64,000 nt of DNA. Source: Micromonospora sp. C28SCA-DRY-2. Its GTDB lineage: Bacteria; Actinomycetota; Actinomycetes; Mycobacteriales; Micromonosporaceae. The notes under the pieces are model-generated. The model saw only the letters and a list, made by a program, of their open reading frames with translations. It was not told where the DNA came from and made no database searches. Position 1 is the stretch's first letter. Each line of letters opens with the position of its first letter. The DNA is taken from the NCBI RefSeq assembly GCF_030519475.1, contig NZ_JAUMKD010000010.1, positions 62,001-126,000 of the forward strand. The letters are read 5' to 3'. The position numbers were made by a program, and so were the translations under genes. Positions 49,896-64,000 of the stretch are shown piece after piece.

Positions 49896-52800
49896 GTGCA
49901 GGTCACGTCCAACGAGTACGTCTTCGCCGCGTCCTTCGCCCAGGAGTGGATCTGGCTGGCCAGCCAGCTCGGCGCCGAGGCGTCGGCGTACAACCTGCGC
50001 TCGCCGATCCTGCTGCCACCCGGCACCGACGCCGGCGTGCTGCGCGCCGCGCTCGCCGAGTTGACCCGCCGGCACGAGCCGCTGCGCACCGCGCTGCGCA
50101 CCGCCGACGGCGCGCTGACCCAGGTCGTGCACGCCGACGTGCCGATCGAGCTGGCCGAGACCGACCTGTCCGGGCTGGCCGAGCCGGACCGCTCCGCCCG
50201 CCTCGCCGACCTCGTCGCCGCCGACCTGGCCGCCCCGTTCGTGCTGCACCGGGCGCCGCTGTGGCGGGCCCGCCTGGTGCACCTGCCGCAGCGCCCCGCG
50301 CTGCTGTTCACCGCGCACCACACCGTCTTCGACGGCAGCTCGCAGCCGATCCTGGAGGCGGAGGTCGAGGAGCTGTGCCAGGCCGCGCTGCACCGGCGTA
50401 CGCCGCGCCTGCCCACCCTGGAGATCCAGTACGCCGACTACGCGGTGTGGCAGCGCGACCAGGCTGCCAGCGCCGCCGCCGAGGCCGACCTGGCGTACTG
50501 GCGCGAGCGGCTCGCCGGCGCCCCGCCGGTGCACGGGCTGCTGCCGGACCGGCCGCGCGCGGCGGCCACCGAGCGGCCCGGCGCGGAGGTCACCTTCGAC
50601 CTGCCCGGGCAGCTGCGCGACACGGTCGCCGAGGTCGGCCGCCGGCACTCGGCGAGCAGCGCGATGGTGCTGCTCGCCGGCTACGCCGCGCTGCTGCACC
50701 GGCTCAGCGGCGACGCGCAGGTGTGCGTCGGGCTGCCGGTCGCCGGGCGCAACCGGCCCGAGCTGGCCCCGCTGATCGGCATGTTCGTCAACACGCTGGT
50801 GCTGCGCCTCGACCTGACCGGCGACCCGAGCTTCGGCGAGCTGATCGGCCGGGTCCGGGAGACCATGCTGGCCGCCTGGGAACACCAGGACCTGCCGCTG
50901 CCCCGGCTCGTCGAGGCGCTCAACCCGCCCCGGCTGCCCGGCGTGCAGCCGCTCTACCAGCTCGGCTTCAACCACCTCGGCCAGGTGGGGCTGAGCACCA
51001 GCAACGGGGTCGCCCGCGAGGAACTGCTGCTCGAGGTCAGCGACACCGCCGGGCGGCTGGAGTACCGCAGCGACCTGTTCGACGCCGACACCGCCCGGCG
51101 GATCGTCGCGCGCTGGCTCACCCTGCTGCGCGGCGGCCTGGCCCGGCCCGACCGGCCGCTGTCCGCGCTGCCGCTGCTGCCCGCCGCCGAACGCGACCTG
51201 CTGGTCACCGGGTGGGCCGCCGGGCCGCCGGCGCCACCGGCCGGCCCCGGCGTGGTCGAGCTGATCCGCGCCCACGCCACCCGCACCCCCGACGCGGTCG
51301 CCATCCGCGACGCCGGCCGGTCGCTGACCTACCGGCAGCTCGACGAGCGCACCGCCCGGCTGGCCGCCCGGCTGCGCGCCCTCGGCGCCGGCCCCGAGCA
51401 GCTGGTCGGGGTGGCGCTGCCCCGCTGCGCCGACGTGGTGGTGGCGATGCTGGCGGTGCTGCGGGCCGGCGCGGCGTACGTGCCCCTGGACCCCGGCTAC
51501 CCGGCGCGGCGGCTGGCCCACCTGGTGACCGACTCGGCCGCCACGGTGGTGGTCACCTCCGCCGCCGTCGCCGACGCGCTGCCGGCCGGGGCGTACCGCC
51601 CGGTCCTGACCGACGACCTCGACGGCGGTCCCGACCCGGACGGCGCCGGCGAGCCCGCGCCGGTGCACCCGCACGGCCTCGCCTACGTGATCCACACCTC
51701 CGGCTCCACCGGCCGGCCCAAGGGCGCGATGATCGAGCACCACTCGCTCGCCGCGCACGCCACCTGGTTCGCCCGGCAGCACGCGCTCACCCCCGACGAC
51801 CGGCTGCTGGTGCTCGCCTCCCCCAGCTTCGACCTGTTCGGCCAGGAGGTCTACCCGGCCCTGGTGGCCGGCGCGACCCTGGTCATCGCCCCCGAGCAGG
51901 GCGCGCTCGACCCGGACGCGGTGCTCGACACCCTCCGCCGGGAACGGGTCACCCTGCTGTCCTGCGTGCCGACGGTGCTGCGGCACCTGGTCGCCCACCC
52001 CGGCCTGGCCGAGGCGACCGACCTGCGGCAGGTGGTCTGCATCGGCGAGCAGCTCGACGGCGACCTGGCCGCCGGCCTCGGCGCGGTACGCGCCGTGCCG
52101 CTGCACAACCTCTACGGGCCGACCGAGACGACCATCGCGGTCTCCGCGCACACGGTGCCCCCGGGCACCCACCCGGCCGGCGCGGTGCCGATCGGCGTGC
52201 CGATGCCCGGCGCGCGGCTGCACGTGCTCGACGAACGGGGCGACCCGGTCCCCGTCGGCGCGCCCGGGCACCTGCACATCGGCGGCGGCCCGGTCGGTCG
52301 CGGCTACCTGCGCCGCCCCGCCGACACCGCTGCCGCGTTCGTGCCCGACCCGTTCGGCCCGCCCGGCGCGCGGCTGTACCGCACCGGCGACCGCTGCCGC
52401 TGGCGCTCCGACGGGACGCTGGAGTTCCTGGAGCGGCTCGACCGGCAGGTGAAGGTCAACGGCGCGCGGGTGGAACTCGGTGAGATCGAGACCGCGCTGC
52501 GCGCCCAGCCCGGCGTCGACCAGGCCGCGGTGGCGGTCCGCCCGGACGGCCACGGCGGGCGGCGGCTGGTCGGCTACCTCACCGGCGACGCCGACCCGGC
52601 GCGGCTGCGCGCCGCGCTGCGGGCCGTCCTGCCCGGACACCTCGTACCGACCGCCTTCGTCACCCTCGACGCCCTGCCGCTGATGCCCAGCGGCAAGCTC
52701 GACGTCGCCGCGCTGCCCGACCCGGCCGACGCCGACGACGCGGCGCCGGCGGTCACCGCCCCGCGCACCGGCGCCGAGGAACTGGTCGCCGCGGCGTGGG

Positions 52801-53051
52801 CCGAGGTGCTCGGCGTCGCCTCGCTCGGCGTGCACGACAACTTCTTCGACCGGGGCGGGCACTCGCTGCTGGCCAGCCGGGCCGTCGCCCGCATCGGCGC
52901 GGTCCTGGACGTGGACGTCCCGGTCTACATGCTCTTCGCCCACCCCACCGTCGCCGAGCTGGCCGCGCAGGTCGAACGGCTGCTGGTCGCCCGGCTCGAC
53001 GAGATCTCCGAGGACGAGGCCGCCGCGCTCCTCGCCACCTACGAAAGGTAG
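49896..53051 (+). CDS. Nonribosomal peptide synthetase, module 1 (C-A-PCP)
   Basis: 1051 residues. A condensation domain (1-440) has HHTVFDG at 141-147, so the active site is intact; an N-terminal C domain on the first module suggests N-acylation or loading from another protein. The adenylation domain (450-940) has the A3 motif TSGSTGRPKG, A5 NLYGPTETT, A7 YRTGDR and A10 Lys933. PCP (955-1030) has the phosphopantetheine Ser990 in GGHSLL. My aligned specificity residues are D-L-Q-S-V-I-L-I-A-K, which I cannot assign. GTG 49896 has a GGGGGGAA site. The next NRPS starts 6 bp on. Confidence 0.96.
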   Translation: MQVTSNEYVFAASFAQEWIWLASQLGAEASAYNLRSPILLPPGTDAGVLRAALAELTRRHEPLRTALRTADGALTQVVHADVPIELAETDLSGLAEPDRSARLADLVAADLAAPFVLHRAPLWRARLVHLPQRPALLFTAHHTVFDGSSQPILEAEVEELCQAALHRRTPRLPTLEIQYADYAVWQRDQAASAAAEADLAYWRERLAGAPPVHGLLPDRPRAAATERPGAEVTFDLPGQLRDTVAEVGRRHSASSAMVLLAGYAALLHRLSGDAQVCVGLPVAGRNRPELAPLIGMFVNTLVLRLDLTGDPSFGELIGRVRETMLAAWEHQDLPLPRLVEALNPPRLPGVQPLYQLGFNHLGQVGLSTSNGVAREELLLEVSDTAGRLEYRSDLFDADTARRIVARWLTLLRGGLARPDRPLSALPLLPAAERDLLVTGWAAGPPAPPAGPGVVELIRAHATRTPDAVAIRDAGRSLTYRQLDERTARLAARLRALGAGPEQLVGVALPRCADVVVAMLAVLRAGAAYVPLDPGYPARRLAHLVTDSAATVVVTSAAVADALPAGAYRPVLTDDLDGGPDPDGAGEPAPVHPHGLAYVIHTSGSTGRPKGAMIEHHSLAAHATWFARQHALTPDDRLLVLASPSFDLFGQEVYPALVAGATLVIAPEQGALDPDAVLDTLRRERVTLLSCVPTVLRHLVAHPGLAEATDLRQVVCIGEQLDGDLAAGLGAVRAVPLHNLYGPTETTIAVSAHTVPPGTHPAGAVPIGVPMPGARLHVLDERGDPVPVGAPGHLHIGGGPVGRGYLRRPADTAAAFVPDPFGPPGARLYRTGDRCRWRSDGTLEFLERLDRQVKVNGARVELGEIETALRAQPGVDQAAVAVRPDGHGGRRLVGYLTGDADPARLRAALRAVLPGHLVPTAFVTLDALPLMPSGKLDVAALPDPADADDAAPAVTAPRTGAEELVAAAWAEVLGVASLGVHDNFFDRGGHSLLASRAVARIGAVLDVDVPVYMLFAHPTVAELAAQVERLLVARLDEISEDEAAALLATYER

Positions 53052-53057
53052 CCCCGC

Positions 53058-58675
<5,618 letters not shown>

Positions 58676-58679
<4 letters not shown>

Positions 58680-58835
58680 GCGAGCGCCAGCGAGCGAATC
58701 AGCAGTGCAGTGCGGTGGTGCCTCATGGCGGCACGGAGCGCAGCGGAGTGCCGTCATGAGCGAGCGCCAGCGAGCGAATCAGCAGTGCAGTGCGGTGGTG
58801 CCTCATGGCGGCCCGGAGCGCAGCGGAGTGCCGGC
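58676..58835. repeat. Two tandem 80-bp repeats, each a coupled mini-ORF
   Basis: Copies 58676-58755 and 58756-58835 differ at only two positions. Each opens ATGAGCGAGCGC and encodes 27 residues (MSERQRANQQ...GVPS or GVPA). Its TGA overlaps the ATG of the next unit, and the last overlaps the start of the APH-family gene. The first ATG itself overlaps the NRPS stop. I recall related sequences as dispersed repeats in Micromonosporaceae. Confidence 0.88.
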
Positions 58836-60128
58836 ATGAGTGCCCCGGTCGCGGCGGTCGACGTGGACGTGATCATCGCCGCCGGGCCGGGCCGGGTGCT
58901 GGGCCGCCGGCGCGACGGCGAGGTGGTCCTGCCCCGGCTGCGGCTGACCGCGTCGTGGCCGCCGCCGAGCAGCCAACTGCCCGGTGCTGTCGCCGCCGAG
59001 ACGGGGCTGCGGGTGGCGCTGCTCGAACCGCTGGACACCACCCTGTTCGTGGCCGAGCCGGTCGACGGCGAACCGGCCGCCGGCTACGGCTGGCACGACG
59101 CGGCCGCGTTCGGTGCGGCGTCGGTGCGGCGCTGGCGGGAACGGTCCGCGCCGGGCGGCCGCCCGGCCTGGTACCGGCCCGGCTGGTTCGCCGCCGCCAC
59201 CGGCTGGCTGGACGCGGTGCTGGCCGGGCGGGGGGCCCGCCGCACCGGCCCGGTCAGCCAGATCCGGCACTGGACGACCTCGACGGTGCTGCGGGCACCC
59301 ACCACCGAGGGGGCGGTGTTCCTCAAGGCGGCGCTGCCGCACCTGGTCGCCGAACCCCGGGTGATCGCCGAACTGGCCCGGACGTGGCCGCGGGCGGTGC
59401 CGGAGGTGCTGGCCCACTCGGCCGAGCACGGCTGGTGGCTCAGCGCCGACTTCGGCGTCCAGCCGCCGGCCCGCGACGGCGCGGCCGCGCTGCGCCTGCT
59501 GGCCCGCGTCCAGGCCGCCACGGCGGGCCGGACCGGCCCGCTGGAGGCGGCCGGCTGTCCGGTGCTGACCCTGGACGACCTGGCCGACCGGGTGCCGGCG
59601 CTGACCCGCCGGGCCGAGGTGTGGGACCGCGCCGGCACCGGTCCGGGTGGGCTGACCGGGGTGGCGATGTGGTTGCAGGACCGCTGCGCCGAACTCGCCG
59701 ACCTCGACCTGCCGGCGACCCTGACCCACGGCGACCTGCACCCGGACAACGCGGCGGACCGCCCGGACGGGCCGCTGCTGTTCGACTGGAGCTTCGCCCG
59801 GGTCTCGCATCCGCTGTTCGACCTGGCCGGCTGGTTGCACCAGGTGCCCGAGCCGGAGGCGCGCCGGCAGGTCGGCGCCTATCTGGACGGTTGGCGTGAG
59901 CTGGCCTCCCCGAGTGAGCTGCGGGAGGCGTGGCGGGTCGCCAAGCCGGTCGCCGCGCTGGTGGAGCTGGCCAAGTTCGTCGACCTGATGGACCGCACCG
60001 GGCCCGGCTACGAGTTCGACTACCTGCCGATGGCGGCGGTGTGGGCGCGCCGGGTCCTGGACGGCGTGGCCGGCCGGGACGCCCACCTGACCGGCTGGTG
60101 CGATCCCCGCCCGGCCCGGCTGGGCTGA
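58836..60128 (+). CDS. APH-family phosphotransferase (aminoglycoside phosphotransferase fold)
   Basis: 430 residues. The C-terminal kinase-like half has the Brenner motif THGDLHPDNAADRP (catalytic Asp300, Asn305) and the metal-binding Asp317 in LLFDWSFARVSHPLFDLAGW. The N-terminal 130 residues are divergent and Pro-rich. It phosphorylates a small hydroxyl compound or sugar; next to an NRPS it could give self-protection or tailor the product, but housekeeping kinase roles are also possible. ATG 58836 lies at the end of the second 80-bp repeat with an ATGA overlap. Confidence 0.85.
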   Translation: MSAPVAAVDVDVIIAAGPGRVLGRRRDGEVVLPRLRLTASWPPPSSQLPGAVAAETGLRVALLEPLDTTLFVAEPVDGEPAAGYGWHDAAAFGAASVRRWRERSAPGGRPAWYRPGWFAAATGWLDAVLAGRGARRTGPVSQIRHWTTSTVLRAPTTEGAVFLKAALPHLVAEPRVIAELARTWPRAVPEVLAHSAEHGWWLSADFGVQPPARDGAAALRLLARVQAATAGRTGPLEAAGCPVLTLDDLADRVPALTRRAEVWDRAGTGPGGLTGVAMWLQDRCAELADLDLPATLTHGDLHPDNAADRPDGPLLFDWSFARVSHPLFDLAGWLHQVPEPEARRQVGAYLDGWRELASPSELREAWRVAKPVAALVELAKFVDLMDRTGPGYEFDYLPMAAVWARRVLDGVAGRDAHLTGWCDPRPARLG

Positions 60129-60225
60129 CCGGCCGGCCGGCGCGGCGGGCCGGGACCACGGCCAGGGTGTGGGACGGCGCCGGGCGGGGCACCGCATCCG
60201 GTGCCGCCGGGGAGAGGATGCCGGG

Positions 60226-60831
60226 GTGGGAAAGACGTACGAGCGCATCGACGGCCGCCTGCGGACCTTCATCGAGGAGCAGCCGCTCTTCTTCACCGCG
60301 ACCGCACCGTTGGCCGGTGACGGCACCATCAACCTGTCGCCGAAGGGACTGCGCGGCTCCTGGGCGGTCCTCGACCCGCACACCGTGGCCTACCTGGACT
60401 TCGCCGGCTCCAACGCGGAGACCATCGCGCACCTGCGGGAGAACGGCCGGATCACGCTGATGTGGTGCGCCTTCCAGGGGCCGCCGAACATCGTGCGGGT
60501 GCACGGGCGCGGGGAGCCGGTGTTCCGCGACGACCCGCGCTGGACGGAGCTGGCCGGGTACTTCCCGGACATCGACACCAGCGTGCACGGGCTGCGCGCG
60601 ATCATCGTGGTGCGCGCCGAGCTGGTCCGGGACACCTGCGGCTACGCGGTGCCGTTCATGTCCTACGACGCCGACCGGGACCTGCACGCCCGTCGCTTCG
60701 CCCGCGAGGACGACGCCTCGCTGAGCGACTACTTCACCAGGAAGGAGCACGTCGCGCGCAGCATCGACGGGCTGCCCGGGCTGCCGCTGCCCCTGCCGCC
60801 GACGCCCGGACCCCGCCCGGCCACGCCCTGA
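60226..60831 (+). CDS. Pyridoxamine-5'-phosphate-oxidase-like FMN-binding protein
   Basis: 201 residues, split-barrel. RLRTFIEEQPLFFTATAPLAGDGTINLSPKG opens the FMN-binding barrel, and ENGRITLMWCAFQGPPNIVRVHGRGEPV is the core of the PNPOx-like clade that uses FMN or F420. The C terminus is Pro-rich. A redox role is likely; the substrate is unknown. GTG 60226 was chosen because the upstream frame is arginine-rich and lacks a site. It ends 41 bp from the convergent LtrA gene. Confidence 0.85.
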   Translation: MGKTYERIDGRLRTFIEEQPLFFTATAPLAGDGTINLSPKGLRGSWAVLDPHTVAYLDFAGSNAETIAHLRENGRITLMWCAFQGPPNIVRVHGRGEPVFRDDPRWTELAGYFPDIDTSVHGLRAIIVVRAELVRDTCGYAVPFMSYDADRDLHARRFAREDDASLSDYFTRKEHVARSIDGLPGLPLPLPPTPGPRPATP

Positions 60832-60872
60832 CCGCACCCGCCGCTCCGGCGGCCGCGTCGCCGGCGCCCCGG

Positions 60873-62168
60873 TCAGGCCGAACGGCTTCCGTTGTCCGTC
60901 TCGGCCCCCGGCAGGTGCCCGTCGGTCTCCTCGATCAACGCCTGACGCAGGTGGCGTCGCGTCGGGCGGCTGACGAAGAACTCGGTCACCGCGGTGACCA
61001 GGCAGATCGCGGCGAGCAGCGCCAGCGACTGCGCGGCGGCGATCCGGGCGGTGAGCGGCAGGAGGGCGAGCAGCAGCACCGCCGCGGCGATCCGTGGCCA
61101 GACGACCATCCCGGCCGCCCTGCTCACCCGCCGCTGGAACGCCGCGTGTGCCAGCAGGAACAGCGCGACCCCGCCGTACATGGCGAAGCGGCCGAGGTCG
61201 TCGAGCGGGTCGCCGCGGCCCTGACCGCGGACGTCCCCCATCAGCGCGGGGGTGTGCTTGAGCCCGACGGCCAGCAGGATGATGCCGGCGATCATCGGCA
61301 GGTGCAGGTAGGTGTAGCCGTCCCGGGCGAGCACCACCCGGCGTTTCTGGTCGGCCTGGCGCAGCGCGTGCTCCCCGGCCAGCGTCGACAGGTCGAAGTA
61401 GATCCACTCCAGTGCCCCGGCGACGACGACGGTGAGCGCCGAGGCGATCAGCAGGCCCGGTGAGTTGGGGATGTCGCTGCCGGCGAGGCCGACCGACACC
61501 AGCACCTCGCCGAGCGCCACGATGATGATCAGGTTGTGTCGTTCGGCCCAGTGCCGGGCGGAGAAGATGGTCCGCTCCGGGACGGGCATCGCCATCCCGC
61601 AGCCGTAGTCGACGGCGACCGCCAGCGCCCAGAGCACCACCTCGCCGAGGCGTACCCGCTCGGGTGGGAGGAAGGTTTCGGGCAGCAGCGCCGCGGCCAG
61701 CAGCAGGCCGGTGGCGACGGTCACCGGCACGGTGAGCGCGGCGATCTCCCGGCCGGTCAGGCCCGGCGTGGCGTACAGCCGCAGGCCGAGGTAGAGGATG
61801 CGCACGACGGCGAAGCACCCGACGAACCACAGCGCCGTGTTGACCCCGCCCGGGGCGTCGTCGAACGCCTCGCGGATGTTGACGGCCAGCACGAACAGCA
61901 CCGGTGTCACGGCCAGGACCACCAGCCGGGACAGTCCGTAGTTCGCCCGGACCCGGTTGCCGAGCCACGCGAACAGCGACCAGGACCACCACAGCAGGGT
62001 CAGCACCAGCAGTCCGTGGATCACGCCGAGCGCGTCGTCCTCCGCCGTCACCAGCGTGGTGACCTGGATGAAGGCGAACACGAACACCACGTCGAAGAAG
62101 AGTTCCGCGGTGGTGACGGGGGTCCGCTCGGACAGCGGTCGCAGTCCCGGGCGCACCCTGGCGGTCAT
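60873..62168 (-). CDS. Low-temperature-requirement protein A (LtrA) family membrane protein
   Basis: 431 residues, about twelve hydrophobic helices. The N-terminal TTAELFFDVVFVFAFIQVTTL and mid-protein ARHWAERHNLIIIVALGEVLVSVG are hallmark LtrA segments, with the FFD and H-E-R-H-N-L positions conserved. The function of LtrA proteins is poorly known; they were named from a cold-sensitive Listeria mutant. Its start is 3 bp beyond the stop of the POT transporter, so the two genes are co-transcribed. Confidence 0.92.
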   Translation of the reverse strand: MTARVRPGLRPLSERTPVTTAELFFDVVFVFAFIQVTTLVTAEDDALGVIHGLLVLTLLWWSWSLFAWLGNRVRANYGLSRLVVLAVTPVLFVLAVNIREAFDDAPGGVNTALWFVGCFAVVRILYLGLRLYATPGLTGREIAALTVPVTVATGLLLAAALLPETFLPPERVRLGEVVLWALAVAVDYGCGMAMPVPERTIFSARHWAERHNLIIIVALGEVLVSVGLAGSDIPNSPGLLIASALTVVVAGALEWIYFDLSTLAGEHALRQADQKRRVVLARDGYTYLHLPMIAGIILLAVGLKHTPALMGDVRGQGRGDPLDDLGRFAMYGGVALFLLAHAAFQRRVSRAAGMVVWPRIAAAVLLLALLPLTARIAAAQSLALLAAICLVTAVTEFFVSRPTRRHLRQALIEETDGHLPGAETDNGSRSA

Positions 62169-62171
62169 GGA

Positions 62172-63653
62172 TCAGTGGATGCCGGCCATCAGGGCGCGGA
62201 TCTGCCGGGCGAACATCACCGCGCCCAGCCCGAGCGCCACAGACGCCAGCCCGAAGGTCAGGAAGTACACCGGCTCGGACCAGGTGTCGGCGAGGCGGGC
62301 CACCTGCCCGCCGATCGCGTCGCCGACGGCGGTGGCCAGGAACCACAGCCCCATCATCTGGCTGGCGTACTTCACCGGCGCCAGCTTGGTGGTGGCGGAC
62401 AGCCCGACCGGGCTCAGCGACAGCTCGCCGGCGACCTGGATGGCGTACACCGCCACCAGCCACCACGGGGAGACCAGGTCGCCGCCGACGGCGGCCTGCG
62501 CGGCGGCGGCCATCAGCACGAACGACAGGCCGTTGAGCACCAGGCCGACGGCGAACTTCGTCGGGGTGGAGACCCGGTGCCCCAGCCGCAGCCAGAGCAG
62601 CGCGAACAGCGGTGCCCCGATGATGATCAGGATCGGGTTGACCGACTGCAACCAGGACGCGGGGAAGGTGAACCCGGCGACGTCCCGGTCGGTGCGCTCG
62701 GCGGCGAAGAGGTTCAGCACCGACCCGGCCTGATCGTAGATCAGCCAGAACGCGGCGGCGAAGACGAACAGCCACACGTACGCCTTCATCCGGCTGCGTT
62801 CGGTGGCGCTGAGTTCCCGGTCCACCATGATCCGGGCGAAGTAGCCGATGGTCACCAGCACGGTGACCGCGGCGAGCAGGTTGACCACGGTGTCGACGGT
62901 GAACAGCCCGGCCACGGCCAGCACGACCACCGCCACCAGGATCGCGGCGGTGGCGAGCCCGACCCGGGTCAGCGCGCGGCGGCGGTCCGCGCCGAGCAGC
63001 GGGTCGGCGGGCCGGGCGCCGGCCTCGCCGAGGTTGCGCCCGCCCAGCACGTACTGCACCACGCCGAAGGTCATGCCGACCGCCGCCGCGCCGAAACCCA
63101 GATGCCAGTTGATCTTCTCGCCGAGGAAACCGGTGATCAGCGGCGCGATGAACGCGCCGAGGTTGATGCCCATGTAGAAGATCGAGAAGCCGGCGTCGCG
63201 GCGCGGGGAGTCCCGGTCGTACAGGTCGCCGACCATGGTGGAGATGTTGGGTTTGAGCAGCCCGGTGCCGAGCACGATCAGCGTCATCCCGGCGAACACG
63301 CTCCACCGCGCCGGCACCGCCATCACGTAGTGGCCGGCCGCGATGACCACACCGCCCCAGAGCACGCTGCGGCGGGCGCCGATCAGCCGGTCGGCGACCC
63401 AGCCGCCGGGCAGCGCCATCAGGTAGACCATCGCGTTGTACGAGCCGTACACCGCGTTCGCGGTGGACTCGGCCAGGCCCAGCCCGTCGTCGGCGAGTTC
63501 CGCGGTGAGGTAGAGCACCAGGATCGCCCGCATGCCGTAGAAGCTGAACCGCTCCCACATCTCGGTGAGGAATAGGGTGGCCAGGGCCCGCGGATGGCCG
63601 AAGAAGGTCCGCCCGGCGGGCGGTCGGTTCGCCACCGGCGCGTCACCAGCCAT
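62172..63653 (-). CDS. POT/PTR-family proton-coupled peptide transporter
   Basis: 493 residues, about fourteen hydrophobic helices. The proton-coupling motif is TEMWERFSFYGMRAILVLYL (ExxER) on helix 1, and the PTR2 signature FSIFYMGINLGAFIAPLITG near residues 155-175. It imports di- and tripeptides with protons. Placed immediately before the LtrA gene on the same strand. ATG 63653 (MAGDAPVANRPPAG) precedes a short Pro-rich N terminus before helix 1. Confidence 0.93.
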   Translation of the reverse strand: MAGDAPVANRPPAGRTFFGHPRALATLFLTEMWERFSFYGMRAILVLYLTAELADDGLGLAESTANAVYGSYNAMVYLMALPGGWVADRLIGARRSVLWGGVVIAAGHYVMAVPARWSVFAGMTLIVLGTGLLKPNISTMVGDLYDRDSPRRDAGFSIFYMGINLGAFIAPLITGFLGEKINWHLGFGAAAVGMTFGVVQYVLGGRNLGEAGARPADPLLGADRRRALTRVGLATAAILVAVVVLAVAGLFTVDTVVNLLAAVTVLVTIGYFARIMVDRELSATERSRMKAYVWLFVFAAAFWLIYDQAGSVLNLFAAERTDRDVAGFTFPASWLQSVNPILIIIGAPLFALLWLRLGHRVSTPTKFAVGLVLNGLSFVLMAAAAQAAVGGDLVSPWWLVAVYAIQVAGELSLSPVGLSATTKLAPVKYASQMMGLWFLATAVGDAIGGQVARLADTWSEPVYFLTFGLASVALGLGAVMFARQIRALMAGIH

Positions 63654-63804
63654 CGCAGCCTCCGCTCTGCTCGGGCGGCTAACATCCCCGTTGGCAGCGA
63701 AAACACTCCACCGATTCCGCCCGGCCGGGACGACCCCGCCGGGCGACTGGCATGGCCGGCTACCCTTGGTCAGGCTCGACCCGTGCGGCGGCAGCGCCCG
63801 GGGC

Positions 63805-63832
63805 GGGAATGGCCCGGCGGAGACGGACCGTT
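63805..63832 (+). promoter_or_regulatory. Possible SigR-type promoter of rbpA
   Basis: GGGAAT (63805-63810), 19 bp, GTT (63830-63832) resembles the SigR consensus GGAAT-N18-GTT with one extra base. It is about 40 bp before the rbpA start. rbpA is a known SigR target in Streptomyces. Confidence 0.5.
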
Positions 63833-63872
63833 ACACCTGAAGACCAGCACCACGAACGAGGGGAAGTCGATC

Positions 63873-64000
63873 ATGGGCGAGCGTATGCTGCGCGGTAGCC
63901 GGCTGGGCGCGGTCAGCTACGAGTCCGACCGCAACACGGAGCTCGCGCCGCGGCAGACCCGCGAGTACCTCTGCGCCAAGGGTCACCAGTTCGAGGTGCC
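63873..64000 (+). CDS. rbpA: RNA polymerase-binding protein RbpA (3' truncated)
   Basis: The first 42 residues are visible: MGERMLRGSRLGAVSYESD, NTELAPRQTREYLCAKG and FEVP. This is a strong match to the actinobacterial RbpA start (RVLRGSRLGAVSYE, LAPRQ, FEVP). RbpA binds RNA polymerase and sigma factors of group 1/2 and stabilises the open complex. The gene runs off the window. GAGGGGAAG precedes the ATG. Confidence 0.97.
   Translation, partial: MGERMLRGSRLGAVSYESDRNTELAPRQTREYLCAKGHQFEV

Noticed and set aside
59440..63558. A 1372-residue open frame on - covering the APH, PNPOx, LtrA and POT genes
   Set aside because: Frame-shifted or antisense reading of four recognised genes; no coherent protein.

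Overview
The window is very GC-rich (roughly three quarters G+C) with dense, short-spaced genes and marked third-position GC bias. It carries actinobacterial markers: rbpA at the right edge, two DinB-type (mycothiol-transferase-like) proteins, a deazaflavin/F420-type nitroreductase, an HspR/HAIR-controlled Hsp20, and many genes that appear to start leaderless 6-9 nt after a TANNNT-like -10 box. An 80-bp repeat starting ATGAGCGAGCGC at 58676-58835 resembles a dispersed repeat I recall from Micromonosporaceae, so a Micromonospora-like chromosome is the best guess (inference). No tRNA, rRNA, CRISPR array, insertion sequence or replication origin was seen. Layout. 1-2.7 kb: a truncated DUF6319-like protein, a divergent pair of MarR-like regulators sharing tandem TTGGC/GCCAA operators, and a nitronate monooxygenase. 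2.8-5.2 kb: cytochrome bd oxidase cydA-cydB, with two overlapping palindromes on the cydA start. 5.4-9.4 kb: lipid acyltransferase, glycerophosphodiester phosphodiesterase, UMF1-type MFS permease, thymidine kinase. 9.4-15.4 kb: a small secreted/membrane protein and a NarL-type two-component system divergent from a three-gene ion-transport operon (SLC13/ArsB-type permease, K+/H+ antiporter, KhtT-like subunit); both sides share an upstream 12-bp element, and a coupled 33-codon leader ORF precedes the permease. 15.5-26.2 kb: VOC protein, tyrosine recombinase, WYL regulator, Hsp20, a run of MarR/DUF2087 regulators, an MFS exporter with a clear MarR operator, cupin, GT39-like mannosyltransferase-type protein, DinB protein and an uncharacterised Rossmann-like protein. 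26.3-31.6 kb: an ABC-FtsX-ABC operon and an HNH nuclease-like protein. 31.7-33.2 kb: a lower-GC patch with a small membrane protein and an orphan SUKH-type immunity gene. 33.2-40.4 kb: an ECF41-type sigma factor operon, a PH-domain protein pair and a second NarL-type two-component system. 40.4-48.5 kb: F420-type/hemerythrin fusion, DinB protein, DUF1992, GNAT, LysE, and a FMO/SDR - TetR - MFS locus with matching TetR operators at both promoters. 48.5-60.1 kb: a zinc/coiled-coil protein, then a compact nonribosomal peptide locus. It has one C-A-PCP protein and a second C-A-PCP-TE protein that continues in frame into a complete MFS exporter; the TE has Cys in place of Ser at the nucleophile position and the A domain carries a threonine-type specificity code. 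An APH-family kinase follows, joined through two 80-bp mini-ORF repeats that preserve stop/start coupling. 60.2-64 kb: a flavin-binding PNPOx-like protein, LtrA, a POT peptide transporter and the start of rbpA with a possible SigR promoter. The most interesting system is the NRPS-TE-MFS fusion, which puts assembly line, release enzyme and exporter in one polypeptide. The Thr code plus Cys nucleophile suggests testing for a threonine-derived beta-lactone or other strained or cyclised product.
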